A stretch of 64,000 bases of DNA from Petrocella atlantisensis. Lineage in GTDB: Bacteria > Bacillota > Clostridia > Lachnospirales > Vallitaleaceae. The stretch lies in assembly GCF_900538275.1 (NCBI RefSeq), contig NZ_LR130778.1, positions 2,352,001 to 2,416,000 on the forward strand. Reading direction: 5' to 3'. Made by a program: the position numbers and the translations under genes. Of this stretch, positions 18,150-27,568 are shown piece by piece (the first letter of the stretch is position 1; every line of letters begins with the position of its first letter). The notes under the pieces were generated by a model. That model ran no database searches. It saw nothing but the letters and a program-made list of their open reading frames with translations, and was not told the DNA's origin.

Positions 18150-20267
18150 ATGAGTCATGAATATATTTTAGAAGGTCTAAACTGTCATAGTTGTGCAATG
18201 AAAATTGAAGACGAGGTATGTAAACTCTCTGGTATTCATCAAGCACATTTGAATTTTGCAACACAGACGATTACAATTGAGACTTTGGCGCAAGATCTTG
18301 ATTTACTACCAATATTACAAAAAAAAGTGAATCAGATTGAAAATGGTATAACCGTTATGAAGAAGAAAGATCAAATAACGATGGGGCTTAATCAAGAAGC
18401 TGAAACATGGAAAGGTAAGAGCATATGGATTCGACTTATCATCGGATCAATGTTTTTTATAACCGGCTTGATTTTAGAGCAATCACTTATGGTTGAGCTC
18501 ATCATTTATTTAGTAGCTTATCTAACCATTGGAGGCGATGTTCTTATTCTTGCAGGGCGTAATATTATTAAAGGCAAGGTCTTTGATGAGAATTTTCTCA
18601 TGTCTGTAGCCACCATAGGTGCCTTTGCAATTGCAGAGTTCCCGGAAGCTGTAACGGTTATGCTTTTTTACCAGATTGGTGAGCGTTTTCAAGATATGGC
18701 GGTTCATAGATCAAGAAAATCAATAGCTAGTCTTATGGATATTCGCCCGGATGTAGCATGGGTCATGAACGAAACAGAGCTGATTCAAGTTATGGCAGAT
18801 ACACTTCAGGTGAATGATCGAATCTGGGTTAAGGCAGGAGAGAGAATCCCACTTGATGGTATACTGGTTAAGGGTTCTGCTATGTTAGATACATCAGCGC
18901 TGACGGGTGAATCTGTACCGCGAAAAGTTAGAGAAGGTGACACGGTCCTGTCAGGATCCGTCAATACCAATGGTCTTATTGAGGTTGATGTAACAAAAGT
19001 ATTTGGCGAATCAACTGTATCTAAGATCTTGAATTTGGTTGAAAATGCCACGAGTAAGAAGGCAGAAACAGAGAAATTCATAACCACATTTGCTAAGTAT
19101 TATACACCAATAGTTGTGTATTTAGCCCTAGCACTGGCGTTTCTACCACCACTTCTGATGCCGGGTGAGGATTTTCGAACTTGGATCCATAGAGCATTGA
19201 TATTCTTAGTTGTATCCTGTCCTTGTGCCCTCGTGATTTCCATTCCCCTAGGCTTCTTTGGAGGCGTCGGTGGGGCTTCAAAACATGGTATTCTAATTAA
19301 AGGTAGTAATTATCTAGAAGCACTAAATCAAGTAAAAACGGTGGTCTTTGATAAAACAGGAACCCTTACAAAAGGTGTTTTTAAAGTGACGAAAATATAT
19401 CCGGTTAATACCACCGAAGATGAAATACTTAAGCTGGGTGCCTATGCTGAATATTATTCCAATCATCCAATTGGAAAATCAGTAATAGAAGCCTATAGTG
19501 GCGCTATAGATTCTGAAAAAATCGATGACTATGAAGAAATAGCAGGTAAAGGTATAAGTATAACTTTATCAGGTGATAAAGTTCTAGCGGGCAATCGTCA
19601 GCTCATGGCAGATTATGGGATAGAGCCTGAATCGGCAGATCACTTGGGCACCCTCGTACATGTCGCAAGAGATGGTATATATATGGGTTATATGGTGATT
19701 TCGGATGAAATTAAATCCGATAGTAAAAAGACAATCTCAGAACTTAGAGCCAAGGGTATTACGAGAATTGTAATGTTGACAGGTGATTTATCAGCTGTAG
19801 CAGATCAAATAGCAGCCTCATTAGGAATAGATGAAGTCTATGCCGGGCTTCTGCCACATGAGAAAGTCGAAGTATTTGAAAACATTATAAAAGAGCAAAA
19901 GAAAGGCAAGACTTTATTTGTTGGTGATGGTATTAACGATGCGCCTGTACTAGCCAGAGCTGATATTGGTGTGGCAATGGGTGGTATTGGTTCCGACGCA
20001 GCTATAGAGGCAGCGGATGTGGTCTTAATGACAGATGAGCCTTATAAACTTGTAGATGGGATTGTCATTGCAAAAAGGACAAAAGCCATCGTTTGGCAGA
20101 ATATTGGTTTTGCAATGGGTGTTAAACTGATTGTATTGGTTTTGGGTGCCGGTGGCTTGGCCACAATGTGGGAAGCTGTATTTGCAGATGTAGGTGTTGC
20201 ACTTATTGCTATTATTAATGCGATGCGTATCATAAAGAACCCCACAGGATTATTAGGGAAAAAATAA
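18150..20267 (+). CDS. Heavy-metal-translocating P1B-type ATPase (Zn/Cd/Pb type)
   Basis: This membrane exporter of soft divalent metals has 705 residues. An N-terminal HMA domain carries the metal-binding GLNCHSCA motif (CxxC). The transmembrane motif CPC is present in SCPCALV. DKTGTLT holds the phosphorylated Asp, and GDGINDAPVLARADIGVAMG is the hinge. The last transmembrane region has an Asp (FADVGVALI), which matches the Zn/Cd/Pb subgroup rather than copper pumps. An in-frame ATG exists at 18117, but it lies inside the operator. The ATG at 18150 follows GAGGAGG and is chosen. It is probably induced when metal releases an ArsR-type repressor (inferred). Confidence 0.94.
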   Translation: MSHEYILEGLNCHSCAMKIEDEVCKLSGIHQAHLNFATQTITIETLAQDLDLLPILQKKVNQIENGITVMKKKDQITMGLNQEAETWKGKSIWIRLIIGSMFFITGLILEQSLMVELIIYLVAYLTIGGDVLILAGRNIIKGKVFDENFLMSVATIGAFAIAEFPEAVTVMLFYQIGERFQDMAVHRSRKSIASLMDIRPDVAWVMNETELIQVMADTLQVNDRIWVKAGERIPLDGILVKGSAMLDTSALTGESVPRKVREGDTVLSGSVNTNGLIEVDVTKVFGESTVSKILNLVENATSKKAETEKFITTFAKYYTPIVVYLALALAFLPPLLMPGEDFRTWIHRALIFLVVSCPCALVISIPLGFFGGVGGASKHGILIKGSNYLEALNQVKTVVFDKTGTLTKGVFKVTKIYPVNTTEDEILKLGAYAEYYSNHPIGKSVIEAYSGAIDSEKIDDYEEIAGKGISITLSGDKVLAGNRQLMADYGIEPESADHLGTLVHVARDGIYMGYMVISDEIKSDSKKTISELRAKGITRIVMLTGDLSAVADQIAASLGIDEVYAGLLPHEKVEVFENIIKEQKKGKTLFVGDGINDAPVLARADIGVAMGGIGSDAAIEAADVVLMTDEPYKLVDGIVIAKRTKAIVWQNIGFAMGVKLIVLVLGAGGLATMWEAVFADVGVALIAIINAMRIIKNPTGLLGKK

Positions 20268-20271
20268 GAAC

Positions 20272-20306
20272 AAAGAGGGACCGTCAAACATCGACGGTCC
20301 CTCTTT
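20272..20306. terminator. Strong bidirectional terminator
   Basis: AAAGAGGGACCGTC pairs perfectly with GACGGTCCCTCTTT around a 7-nt loop, with A- and T-runs on the two sides. It serves the P-ATPase gene and the convergent 5'-nucleotidase gene. Confidence 0.9.
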
Positions 20307-20361
20307 TAGTATAAGAATCTTACAAAATACTGAATGCATAATTCATCTTTTCAAATGATTA

Positions 20362-22083
20362 TTAATTACTTGGTATCAGAATCTTGTTACCTGGATAGAT
20401 GAGATGTGGATTTTTTAATTGATTGAATTCAGATAATTCTTGCCAAGTAAAACCATAGGCCTTAGCAATTCTCCATAATACATCTCCGGATTTAACGATA
20501 TATACAACCGGAGCTTCTACGACTGGTGGTGTAACAACTGGAGGTACAACCACTGGAGGAACAACAACAGGTTCTTCTACAACAACGGGTTCAACGGCTG
20601 CTATACGACCGGTTACAGTAGCTTTTTCTGTGCCATTTTCCTTCATGTAAGACACAAGGACTTCATCAAGAGCAGCGAATTCTCCAAGGATTGGATAATT
20701 TGCAAGAGCCGTATATTCATCTCCGCCAGCGCCTAAGAAATCATTGGTAGCTAGTACATACGTTTTTGTATCGTCTAGAAGTTCATCACCAATCATAACT
20801 TCAGTAAGTTTTGAACCAACCGGAAGGTTAGAGTCAAATTTGATGGTCATACCGGCAATATGAGGGAAAGCACCTTTTTCAGTAGGATAGTCAGAAATGC
20901 CCACTTCTAAAATAGATCTAATATCTGATCCCATTACACTTTTGGTTATAACATAATTACCAAAAGGTAAGACAGAGATAATATCACCTTGTGTAATATC
21001 GCCTGTTGGAATAGAAGCACGGATACCACCACCATTGGTAATGGCCAAATCAGCACCACTTGCATCCAGCATAGCTTCAGCGATTAAGTTGCCTAGATTG
21101 GTTTCGCCAGTCCGAACAAAACTTCTTTCACCCTGTAGATCGATGGTGGTTGTTCCGACGACAGCTGAAGTGATAACTTCATTTTCAGCATTAACAGTCT
21201 CCATCAGTGCCAATACATCAGGATTAGGAACGATGCTTGCAGCATCTTCTGTGGTAAGTAAGGTAGCGCTAGATGTAACCGTACCATCCATATAACTCAA
21301 AGTAACTTTTCCAAGATTCTTTGCATAATCACTTGTTTGAACGATTAAAGTATCATTAACGACCATACCACTACCTTCACCATAAATAGAGTGGCTGTGA
21401 GCGTCTACAAATAGGTCAATACCATCAACGGCTGTAGCGATGGCTTCAGAGGTATACATGCCTTGATTACCAATATGTCCTAGACAGACGATAATATCCG
21501 CCATTGGTGTCAATAGGTCAACCATACGTTGCGCTGTTACAGTTGGATCTTCAAAGGTAAGACCTTCAACATTGTCCGGATGGGTTTTATACGTTGTTTC
21601 GGGTGTAGCAAGACCAAAGATTGCGACTTTTACACCTTCAAATTCTTTGATTACATAATCATCAAGTAACATGGAATTATCTGCTTTAATGACATTAGCA
21701 GCGAGTAATGGAAAGTTGGTTTCAGCTTGCAATTCCAGAAGTCTGGCTTGCCCATAGTTAAAATCATGATTACCGGTTGTTAAAGCATCGAACTTCATTA
21801 AATTCATTAATCGAGCAATACTTGCACCTTTAGATATGGTGGCAAATGTTTGTCCATGGAAAGAATCACCTGCGTCTAAGAGCAGAACATGATCTCCTGC
21901 TGTTCTTGCCTCATTGACCACAGTGGCAATCTTTGCAAATCCAAAATTGTTATATTCAGCGACACGGGAATGAACGTCATTGACGTGGAAAACAGTGATT
22001 TCTACATGACCTGCGGCGTTGATTGGAACTGCAAAACTAAATAAAAGGGATAGAGTTAAGATAATACTTAAAAATCTTTTCAT
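20362..22083 (-). CDS. Secreted 5'-nucleotidase/metallophosphatase with C-terminal LysM
   Basis: This exported bifunctional nucleotidase-like enzyme of 573 residues starts with a signal peptide (about 1-23, ending AVPINAAG). The metallophosphatase domain has HVNDVHSR, LDAGDSFHGQT, TTGNHDFNYG and the later DAHSHS metal motifs. The 5'-nucleotidase C-terminal domain (TNGGGIRASIPTGDIT, LPFGN) spans about 300-470. A Val/Pro-rich linker leads to a LysM module (about 528-572, YIVKSGDVLWRIAKAYG). It likely hydrolyses extracellular nucleotides while anchored to peptidoglycan. The ATG follows AAAGGAGG. UshA/YfkN relatives usually carry other anchors, so the LysM end is somewhat unusual. Confidence 0.93.
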   Translation of the reverse strand: MKRFLSIILTLSLLFSFAVPINAAGHVEITVFHVNDVHSRVAEYNNFGFAKIATVVNEARTAGDHVLLLDAGDSFHGQTFATISKGASIARLMNLMKFDALTTGNHDFNYGQARLLELQAETNFPLLAANVIKADNSMLLDDYVIKEFEGVKVAIFGLATPETTYKTHPDNVEGLTFEDPTVTAQRMVDLLTPMADIIVCLGHIGNQGMYTSEAIATAVDGIDLFVDAHSHSIYGEGSGMVVNDTLIVQTSDYAKNLGKVTLSYMDGTVTSSATLLTTEDAASIVPNPDVLALMETVNAENEVITSAVVGTTTIDLQGERSFVRTGETNLGNLIAEAMLDASGADLAITNGGGIRASIPTGDITQGDIISVLPFGNYVITKSVMGSDIRSILEVGISDYPTEKGAFPHIAGMTIKFDSNLPVGSKLTEVMIGDELLDDTKTYVLATNDFLGAGGDEYTALANYPILGEFAALDEVLVSYMKENGTEKATVTGRIAAVEPVVVEEPVVVPPVVVPPVVTPPVVEAPVVYIVKSGDVLWRIAKAYGFTWQELSEFNQLKNPHLIYPGNKILIPSN

Positions 22084-22243
22084 AGTTACCTCCTTTTAAT
22101 AAATGATGGGACACGTTATTATGTCGTTACATATAATCTTAGCACTTTGGATTTAAATTGTAAATTGATTGTGAACAAACTATGAAAAAATATTGTAAAA
22201 TTTAGTTTAAGCTATCGTTTATTGTATACATACGCCTTGAATG

Positions 22244-23287
22244 TTATCTTGTTTGATGCAAATTCTCCGGTCTATAGCTACTGTGATAGGTATTTCCTAT
22301 CTTTATAACATGTATGGGCAAATCGGGATTTTGACGAATATGGATAATAGGATCATGACCGGACCAAATAGGCAGATGTCCTTTTTTATGTCCCACCAAA
22401 GCCTGATAGAGTTTATGGTTTGCTTCGACATATATGGGTTCATTAATATCGACTACGAAATCAAGAATGTAATTTAAGAGTCGTTTTTCATCTATAAGCT
22501 GCTTGAGTGCCGGATGGAAAGGTCCGGCAACGACATCTTGGCCCAATTGAATCTCAGGGGTTGTTTGCAGGCCAACACGTAGAACCTTAATACCTGCAGC
22601 TTCAAATCTTGGTAAAATATCAAGACAAAGGTTGATGGTTGTCTCGAGATTCCATGGTGTGTAGAGCCCTTGATGATAGAGTGTCTCAAGAGGGGTATCT
22701 TTTATGACCAACGTGGGGTAGATGCGGACCATATCCGGATCTAGGTTGATTATCTGATCTGCTGTAGAGAGAGAACGTGCTACTGTATCCTTAGGTAAAC
22801 CGAGCATCATTTGAAGACCCAAATCAAAAGGGTAAGAACGAATCAGCTTGCAAGCTTTGATTACATCATATGAAGAGTGACCACGTTTTGACGCTTGAAG
22901 GACTTCGTCGGACATAGATTGAACACCTAATTCAATACCGATTACTGGGTAATGGCTTAAGAAGTCCAGAATCTCTTTAGTGATCATATCCGGTCTTGTG
23001 GATAATCGTATACCATCTAGGTTGTATTTGTGTATATATTCTGTTGCAAGTGTGAGATATGACTTCTGTTCTTCTATTGGAATACCTGTAAAACTACCAC
23101 CGAAGAAAGCAATCTCAATATGAGGAACACCCTTTGCTGTAGAGAGATAGGCTTCAATCTCATCTCGGATTTGACGCTCATTGAAACTGTTCTTATACCC
23201 GGATATCTTTTTTTGATTGCAAAAGATACAATCATGAGGACAGCCATTGTGAGGTACAAAAATAGGTATATTCATATGTTTTTTCAT
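22244..23287 (-). CDS. Radical SAM protein (Elp3/YhcC-like)
   Basis: This 347-residue radical SAM protein holds the [4Fe-4S] cluster motif CPHDCIFC near residues 16-23. FFGGSFTG and RLSTRPDMI follow, then GIELGVQSMSDEVL, as in the Elp3/coproporphyrinogen-like group. There is no C-terminal acetyltransferase domain, so it is not a true Elp3. The substrate is unknown. The ATG overlaps the stop codon of the upstream gene by four bases (ATGA), showing translational coupling with the DUF6873-like protein. Family members are common in clostridia. Confidence 0.87.
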   Translation of the reverse strand: MKKHMNIPIFVPHNGCPHDCIFCNQKKISGYKNSFNERQIRDEIEAYLSTAKGVPHIEIAFFGGSFTGIPIEEQKSYLTLATEYIHKYNLDGIRLSTRPDMITKEILDFLSHYPVIGIELGVQSMSDEVLQASKRGHSSYDVIKACKLIRSYPFDLGLQMMLGLPKDTVARSLSTADQIINLDPDMVRIYPTLVIKDTPLETLYHQGLYTPWNLETTINLCLDILPRFEAAGIKVLRVGLQTTPEIQLGQDVVAGPFHPALKQLIDEKRLLNYILDFVVDINEPIYVEANHKLYQALVGHKKGHLPIWSGHDPIIHIRQNPDLPIHVIKIGNTYHSSYRPENLHQTR

Positions 23288-23994
23288 AGATAATCTCCTT
23301 CATAAACAAGAATGGAACCGATATCCAAAAGCGGCATACCATCGACTTGAAAGATATGACAGTCATGTTTTTGTATAAATGCTTTTATGGTATGGTGATC
23401 CGGATGTGTGGTCAAATCACCGTTAAAATAGAGTGTATCTTGAATTTGGCCGGCAGTTCCGCCTATAAAACCATAATCATGATGTTCAAGACGAACAAAG
23501 CCCGGTTGTATTTTTAACACTTCTAGGCTTGTAGATTTGCATGCGTTTATAATACCATCATCAGTGGTGATAAGTCCTTGATCTGCCACAGGGAGAGCAA
23601 CACATCTTGTATAGCCTTGCTTGATATCAATCCATTGTCTTGAAGTGGCGTCTATATGTTTTTTCAACTTATGAGCTGTAATAGATCTTGGATGTAGAAA
23701 ATAATCTGTGAAGGACAAAGCATTCAGGTAAGCAGACTTAGGATAAACGGCTTCTAAGACCTCATCAATCTTACATACATCAATCCCTAAGGTATTCAAT
23801 CGATTATAGATTGCATCTGGAATTGTACGGGATAAGAAAATAATCTGATCTACAATATGAATATGTAAATCCACATGGTTGGCTACACTTGGATATAAGT
23901 GATTGGATTTTGGGATTTCTATAACTTCGCCCAGGGTTTGAAGGTGTTTTTTTAGGGATGGATAGGCATTGTCGGCGATGAAGATCAAACGCAA
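23284..23994 (-). CDS. DUF6873-like (GME-fold) protein, TTG start
   Basis: This 236-residue protein resembles the clostridial DUF6873 GME-fold group, related in fold to amidinotransferases. The matches are a C-terminal GFIGGTAGQIQDTLYFNGDL and CHIFQVDGMPLLDIGSILVY. The frame is open to 24126, but that part has no binding site. A TTG at 23994 follows AGAGGTG at the right spacing and gives the plausible N-terminus MRLIFIADNAYPSL. The last four bases overlap the radical SAM gene, so the two form an operon. The role is unknown. Confidence 0.78.
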   Translation of the reverse strand: MRLIFIADNAYPSLKKHLQTLGEVIEIPKSNHLYPSVANHVDLHIHIVDQIIFLSRTIPDAIYNRLNTLGIDVCKIDEVLEAVYPKSAYLNALSFTDYFLHPRSITAHKLKKHIDATSRQWIDIKQGYTRCVALPVADQGLITTDDGIINACKSTSLEVLKIQPGFVRLEHHDYGFIGGTAGQIQDTLYFNGDLTTHPDHHTIKAFIQKHDCHIFQVDGMPLLDIGSILVYEGDYL

Positions 23995-24189
23995 GTGGCT
24001 CACCTCTTTATGATAGATATTTTTGGTTAACGAACATCTTAACCATCTACTAAGATTATAATGTAAAAAACATAGAAATAACAATAGCTTTTTTATATAA
24101 GCATTTAGACTTATGAAGCTTGTCATAAGAGGACGAACATGATAAACTAATCATATGTAAGTGATACTAACAAATGTTTAGGAGGCGCT

Positions 24190-25275
24190 ATGACAGAACG
24201 AGAACGTGAAGTGTATAACTTAATTGAAAAAGACCCTATGATTTCACAAGCCGAATTAGCAGCCATGCTTGGTATCACCCGCACATCTGTTGGGGTTCAT
24301 ATCAGTAATCTGATGAAAAAAGGCTATATCAAGGGCAAAGGCTATATCACCAATACCGAACATCCCGTCACAGTCATCGGAGGTGCCAATGTTGATTATC
24401 AAGGTAAATCCGATCGGATGATTATTATGGAAGATTCCAATCCGGGAAAAATCAACCATGCTCTGGGTGGCGTGGGTAGAAACATTGCGGAAAACCTGTC
24501 CATGTTGGAAGTGCCTGTAAGATTGATAACAGCTATGGGCGGAGATGCCGAAGCTTCAATGGTGCGAGAAAATGCCGTAGAGCGCGGTATTGACATTGAA
24601 GACTGTTTATTGCTTATGAATGAACGCACATCCACGTATCTTTATATCTTAGATCACCTTGGGGACATGGTTACAGCAGTTTCTGATATGTCCATAACAA
24701 GCAGGTTGAATGAGGATTTCTTAAGGACGAAGCTGATGAAGATTGATAAAAGTGCCTATACCGTTATCGATGCCAATCTACCAGAGGCAAGCATTCATTT
24801 TTTAGTACGGCATTTACAGAACACGAAGCTTATTTTCGATACTGTATCAACGACGAAAGCACTCAGAGGCAAAGCGGTACTGGATGGTTTTTATGGCATT
24901 AAGCCCAATCTTATTGAGGCTGAAGTGCTCCTGGATAGAAAAATCCTTACTGACAAAGACATAGAATCAGCTGGGCAAGCTTTTCTTGATATGGGTATTA
25001 AAAAAGTGTTTATTACTTTGGGGAAAAAAGGTGTGTATTTTACAGATGAAGAACATAGTTTTTTTAGAAGTTCAAAAGTATCAGATGTTGTAAATGTGAC
25101 AGGTGCCGGAGATGCTTTCACAGCAGCTATGGTATATGCTCTGCAACATCAACTTAGGGGCATTGATTTTGTAGATTTTTGTCTAGGTGCATCTGGTGTG
25201 ACCGTGATGAGTGAAGATACCATTGCAAGGAACCTGTCGGTTGATAACATTAAGCAAATGATAAAGGAGCGTTAA
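24190..25275 (+). CDS. psuK: Pseudouridine kinase (PfkB family) with N-terminal winged helix
   Basis: This kinase, 361 residues, likely phosphorylates pseudouridine to pseudouridine 5'-phosphate. Residues 1-55 form a winged-helix DNA-binding domain (QAELAAMLGITRTSVGVHISNLMKKGYIKGKGY). The ribokinase-like domain follows (VIGGANVDYQGKSD, ALGGVGRNIAENL). Near the end, VTGAGDAFTAAM carries the catalytic Asp. The identity rests on the next gene, psuG, only 3 bp away. The HTH fusion is common in this kinase subgroup and suggests self-regulation or unproven DNA binding. The ATG follows AGGAGGCGCT. Confidence 0.9.
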   Translation: MTEREREVYNLIEKDPMISQAELAAMLGITRTSVGVHISNLMKKGYIKGKGYITNTEHPVTVIGGANVDYQGKSDRMIIMEDSNPGKINHALGGVGRNIAENLSMLEVPVRLITAMGGDAEASMVRENAVERGIDIEDCLLLMNERTSTYLYILDHLGDMVTAVSDMSITSRLNEDFLRTKLMKIDKSAYTVIDANLPEASIHFLVRHLQNTKLIFDTVSTTKALRGKAVLDGFYGIKPNLIEAEVLLDRKILTDKDIESAGQAFLDMGIKKVFITLGKKGVYFTDEEHSFFRSSKVSDVVNVTGAGDAFTAAMVYALQHQLRGIDFVDFCLGASGVTVMSEDTIARNLSVDNIKQMIKER

Positions 25276-25278
25276 GAG

Positions 25279-26196
25279 ATGAATAGATATTTGGAAATCA
25301 GTAAAGAAATTGAAGAGGCGCTTGAAATGAATAAGCCGGTAGTGGCTCTTGAATCTACCATCATATCTCATGGTATGCCCTATCCACAAAATGTGGAAAC
25401 GGCATTAAAAGTTGAGGAGATTGTCAGAGAAAATGGTGCAGTCCCGGCAACCATAGCCATAATAAATGGTAAACTCAAGGTGGGTTTATCCAAAGATGAA
25501 ATTGAATATCTGGGTAAAAAAGGACTTGAGGTTATCAAATGTAGCCGTCGAGATTTACCGGTTGTTGTGGCCCAAAAATTAGATGGCGCAACCACAGTTG
25601 CGACCACTATGATGATTGCGGAGATGGCGGGAATTAAAGTGTTTGCAACAGGAGGCATAGGTGGCGTCCATAGAGGCGCGACTGAAACTTTTGATATATC
25701 AGCAGATCTAATGGAACTGGCGCATACAGATGTGGCGGTTGTCTGTGCAGGCATCAAATCCATCCTGGATATTGGACTCACCTTGGAATATCTTGAAACA
25801 CAGGGTGTTACGGTTATTGGGTACGAAACGGATCATCTTCCTGCCTTTTATTTGAGAGATAGTGGGTTTGATGTGGATGTTCGTGTGGATTCCCCGGAAG
25901 AAGTAGCAGCTATGATGGAAGCGAAGTGGTCCATGAAGCTTCGTGGTGGTTTTGTAATTGGTAATCCGGTTCCGGAAGCTTATGAAGAGGACGAAGAACA
26001 AATCACAACAGCAATTGAACAAGCCTTAGATGAGTTAAGTAAGCAAGGCATTAAGGGCAAAGATTCAACACCATTTTTGTTAGCCAAAGTAAAAGAATTA
26101 ACCCATGGTGAGAGCCTTGAGACGAACATTCAACTGGTTTACAACAATGCAAGAGTGGCTTCAGGTATTGCAAAAGCCTTTACAAAAGCATTATAG
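25279..26196 (+). CDS. psuG: Pseudouridine-5'-phosphate glycosidase
   Basis: PsuG splits pseudouridine 5'-phosphate into uracil and ribose 5-phosphate, completing pseudouridine breakdown after PsuK. It has 305 residues, the normal length. Signature segments are ALESTIISHGMPYPQN, TVATTMMIAEMAGIKVFATGGIGGVHRGA, CAGIKSILDIG and PFLLAKVKELTHGESLE. The reaction needs a metal ion and a lysine nucleophile known from the family. Its ATG lies 3 bp after the psuK stop, with AAAGGAGCG at the psuK end, so the two are translated together. A strong hairpin ends the operon. Confidence 0.96.
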   Translation: MNRYLEISKEIEEALEMNKPVVALESTIISHGMPYPQNVETALKVEEIVRENGAVPATIAIINGKLKVGLSKDEIEYLGKKGLEVIKCSRRDLPVVVAQKLDGATTVATTMMIAEMAGIKVFATGGIGGVHRGATETFDISADLMELAHTDVAVVCAGIKSILDIGLTLEYLETQGVTVIGYETDHLPAFYLRDSGFDVDVRVDSPEEVAAMMEAKWSMKLRGGFVIGNPVPEAYEEDEEQITTAIEQALDELSKQGIKGKDSTPFLLAKVKELTHGESLETNIQLVYNNARVASGIAKAFTKAL

Positions 26197-26202
26197 AAAA
26201 TA

Positions 26203-26245
26203 CTATAGATGGAAAAGCCGAACTTCTAGGTTATTCCATCTATAG
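26203..26245 (+). terminator. Hairpin after psuG
   Basis: CTATAGATGGAA and TTCCATCTATAG form a perfect 12-bp stem, seven bases after the psuG stop. The following bases are not a T-run. Confidence 0.6.
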
Positions 26246-26413
26246 CCTCCCAAAAACAATGAACCATATGTCTCACTACAAATAAAGAGGTGAATGATAT
26301 ATAATATGGGTCAAGGTTCATGTTATGTTACTTAATCGTATGACTTTTATAAACGAATTGTAACATATATGTGCTAGTATGAGGTCGTTGTACAAAAGAA
26401 TCGGGAGGTTCAC

Positions 26414-27505
26414 ATGAAAAAATGGATAAGCATTGGGTTACTTGGGATGTTGCTATTGGCATCATCATGTAACAAAAATGATATTAATATAGATGAAGAA
26501 TTGCCGGAACAAACGATAATAGAAGAAGAACCAGAGACACAAGATGCCCTTGATCTAGAAGTAGAGGATTCAGAGAGTGAAGAAGTCCCTGATGACTTGG
26601 ATTTATCTCAGGAACAATTAATGCGTGATCGATTTGTTGCATTTTTATTTACCGGTCCTAATATCAAAGAGGTCAAGACCTATATCGATGAAAATATTCG
26701 AAATGCCCACACATCTTTGGCGGATGATATGTTAGCAGAGCTCATTGTTAGAGGTGAAGTGGGTATGGCACAGCAAACTATTTTCCTTTATGAAGATCCT
26801 CAGATTGATATGCATACTTATCTGTTTGATATATATGAAAAAAATGCAGATCGCTTTTCCAATGGGTATGCTTTCTTGGGAAGCGAAAAAGATATATTAA
26901 TATCTCTAATTGACAATACATCATATAAAAGCAGTTTGCAAATGCTCTTTGATCAAGGCTATGGTCTGTACAGTGCAGAGGGAAGTTTTTATCCGGTGGT
27001 AGATTATTTGTATTATTTGCAAGAGTATGGCATGTATGTAGGTGATATGACCAAGTCTTATTTGAGTATGCTGTCTGAGTTCGTCATTGAACCCACAACC
27101 ATTGAGGAGTATTTGGCAATTTCACCGGAAGCATTAAAAGAAAGAGCCTATCGCTCAGAGCAATTTCTCATGGACTACCCAAATGCGCCTATTGAGTACA
27201 AACGAAACATACGTGAAAATTTGACCATAAGCCTATGGAAGTTATCGAGTCCCAATATATTTGATGGTATGTTAAATGAAGATTTTACAGTATCCATGCC
27301 TTTGCAACAAGTTTATGATGACGTTCTAAAGGAGCGCAAGACACCCGTGGTCACATCTACAGTAGAAGCCATAACCGATTGGATTCTTACACATGATGGC
27401 GGGATACTTGGTAGCTATGAAGATATGGATGGGCTTTATAACCGTACAAATGAGATTTTTAATGCATCACAGGAAATGATGCAAAACTTATATCCAATAG
27501 ACTAA
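26414..27505 (+). CDS. Putative lipoprotein of unknown function
   Basis: This 363-residue exported protein starts with MKKWISIGLLGMLLLASSC, a signal peptide with a lipobox-like LASSC, so Cys19 is a likely lipidation site and membrane anchor. The next 40 residues are very acidic and probably disordered. The rest (about 65-360) is helical and not recognised; no catalytic motif is visible. The ATG follows CGGGAGG. It lies alone between psuG and the convergent flavodiiron gene. It may be an envelope protein, but its function is open. Confidence 0.78.
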   Translation: MKKWISIGLLGMLLLASSCNKNDINIDEELPEQTIIEEEPETQDALDLEVEDSESEEVPDDLDLSQEQLMRDRFVAFLFTGPNIKEVKTYIDENIRNAHTSLADDMLAELIVRGEVGMAQQTIFLYEDPQIDMHTYLFDIYEKNADRFSNGYAFLGSEKDILISLIDNTSYKSSLQMLFDQGYGLYSAEGSFYPVVDYLYYLQEYGMYVGDMTKSYLSMLSEFVIEPTTIEEYLAISPEALKERAYRSEQFLMDYPNAPIEYKRNIRENLTISLWKLSSPNIFDGMLNEDFTVSMPLQQVYDDVLKERKTPVVTSTVEAITDWILTHDGGILGSYEDMDGLYNRTNEIFNASQEMMQNLYPID

Positions 27506-27506
27506 A

Positions 27507-27559
27507 AAATAATCACCTTGTCCGGCAAAGTTACATAGGCCTGAACAGGTGATTATTTT
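27507..27559. terminator. Bidirectional terminator
   Basis: AAAATAATCACCT pairs with AGGTGATTATTTT across a 27-nt loop. It has an A-run on one side and a T-run on the other, and sits between convergent genes. Confidence 0.75.
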
Positions 27560-27568
27560 GATTATTAT

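Noticed and set aside
22241-22477. 78-codon plus-strand frame
   Set aside because: It is antisense to the radical SAM gene, which has clear motifs, a binding site and coupling to its upstream gene.
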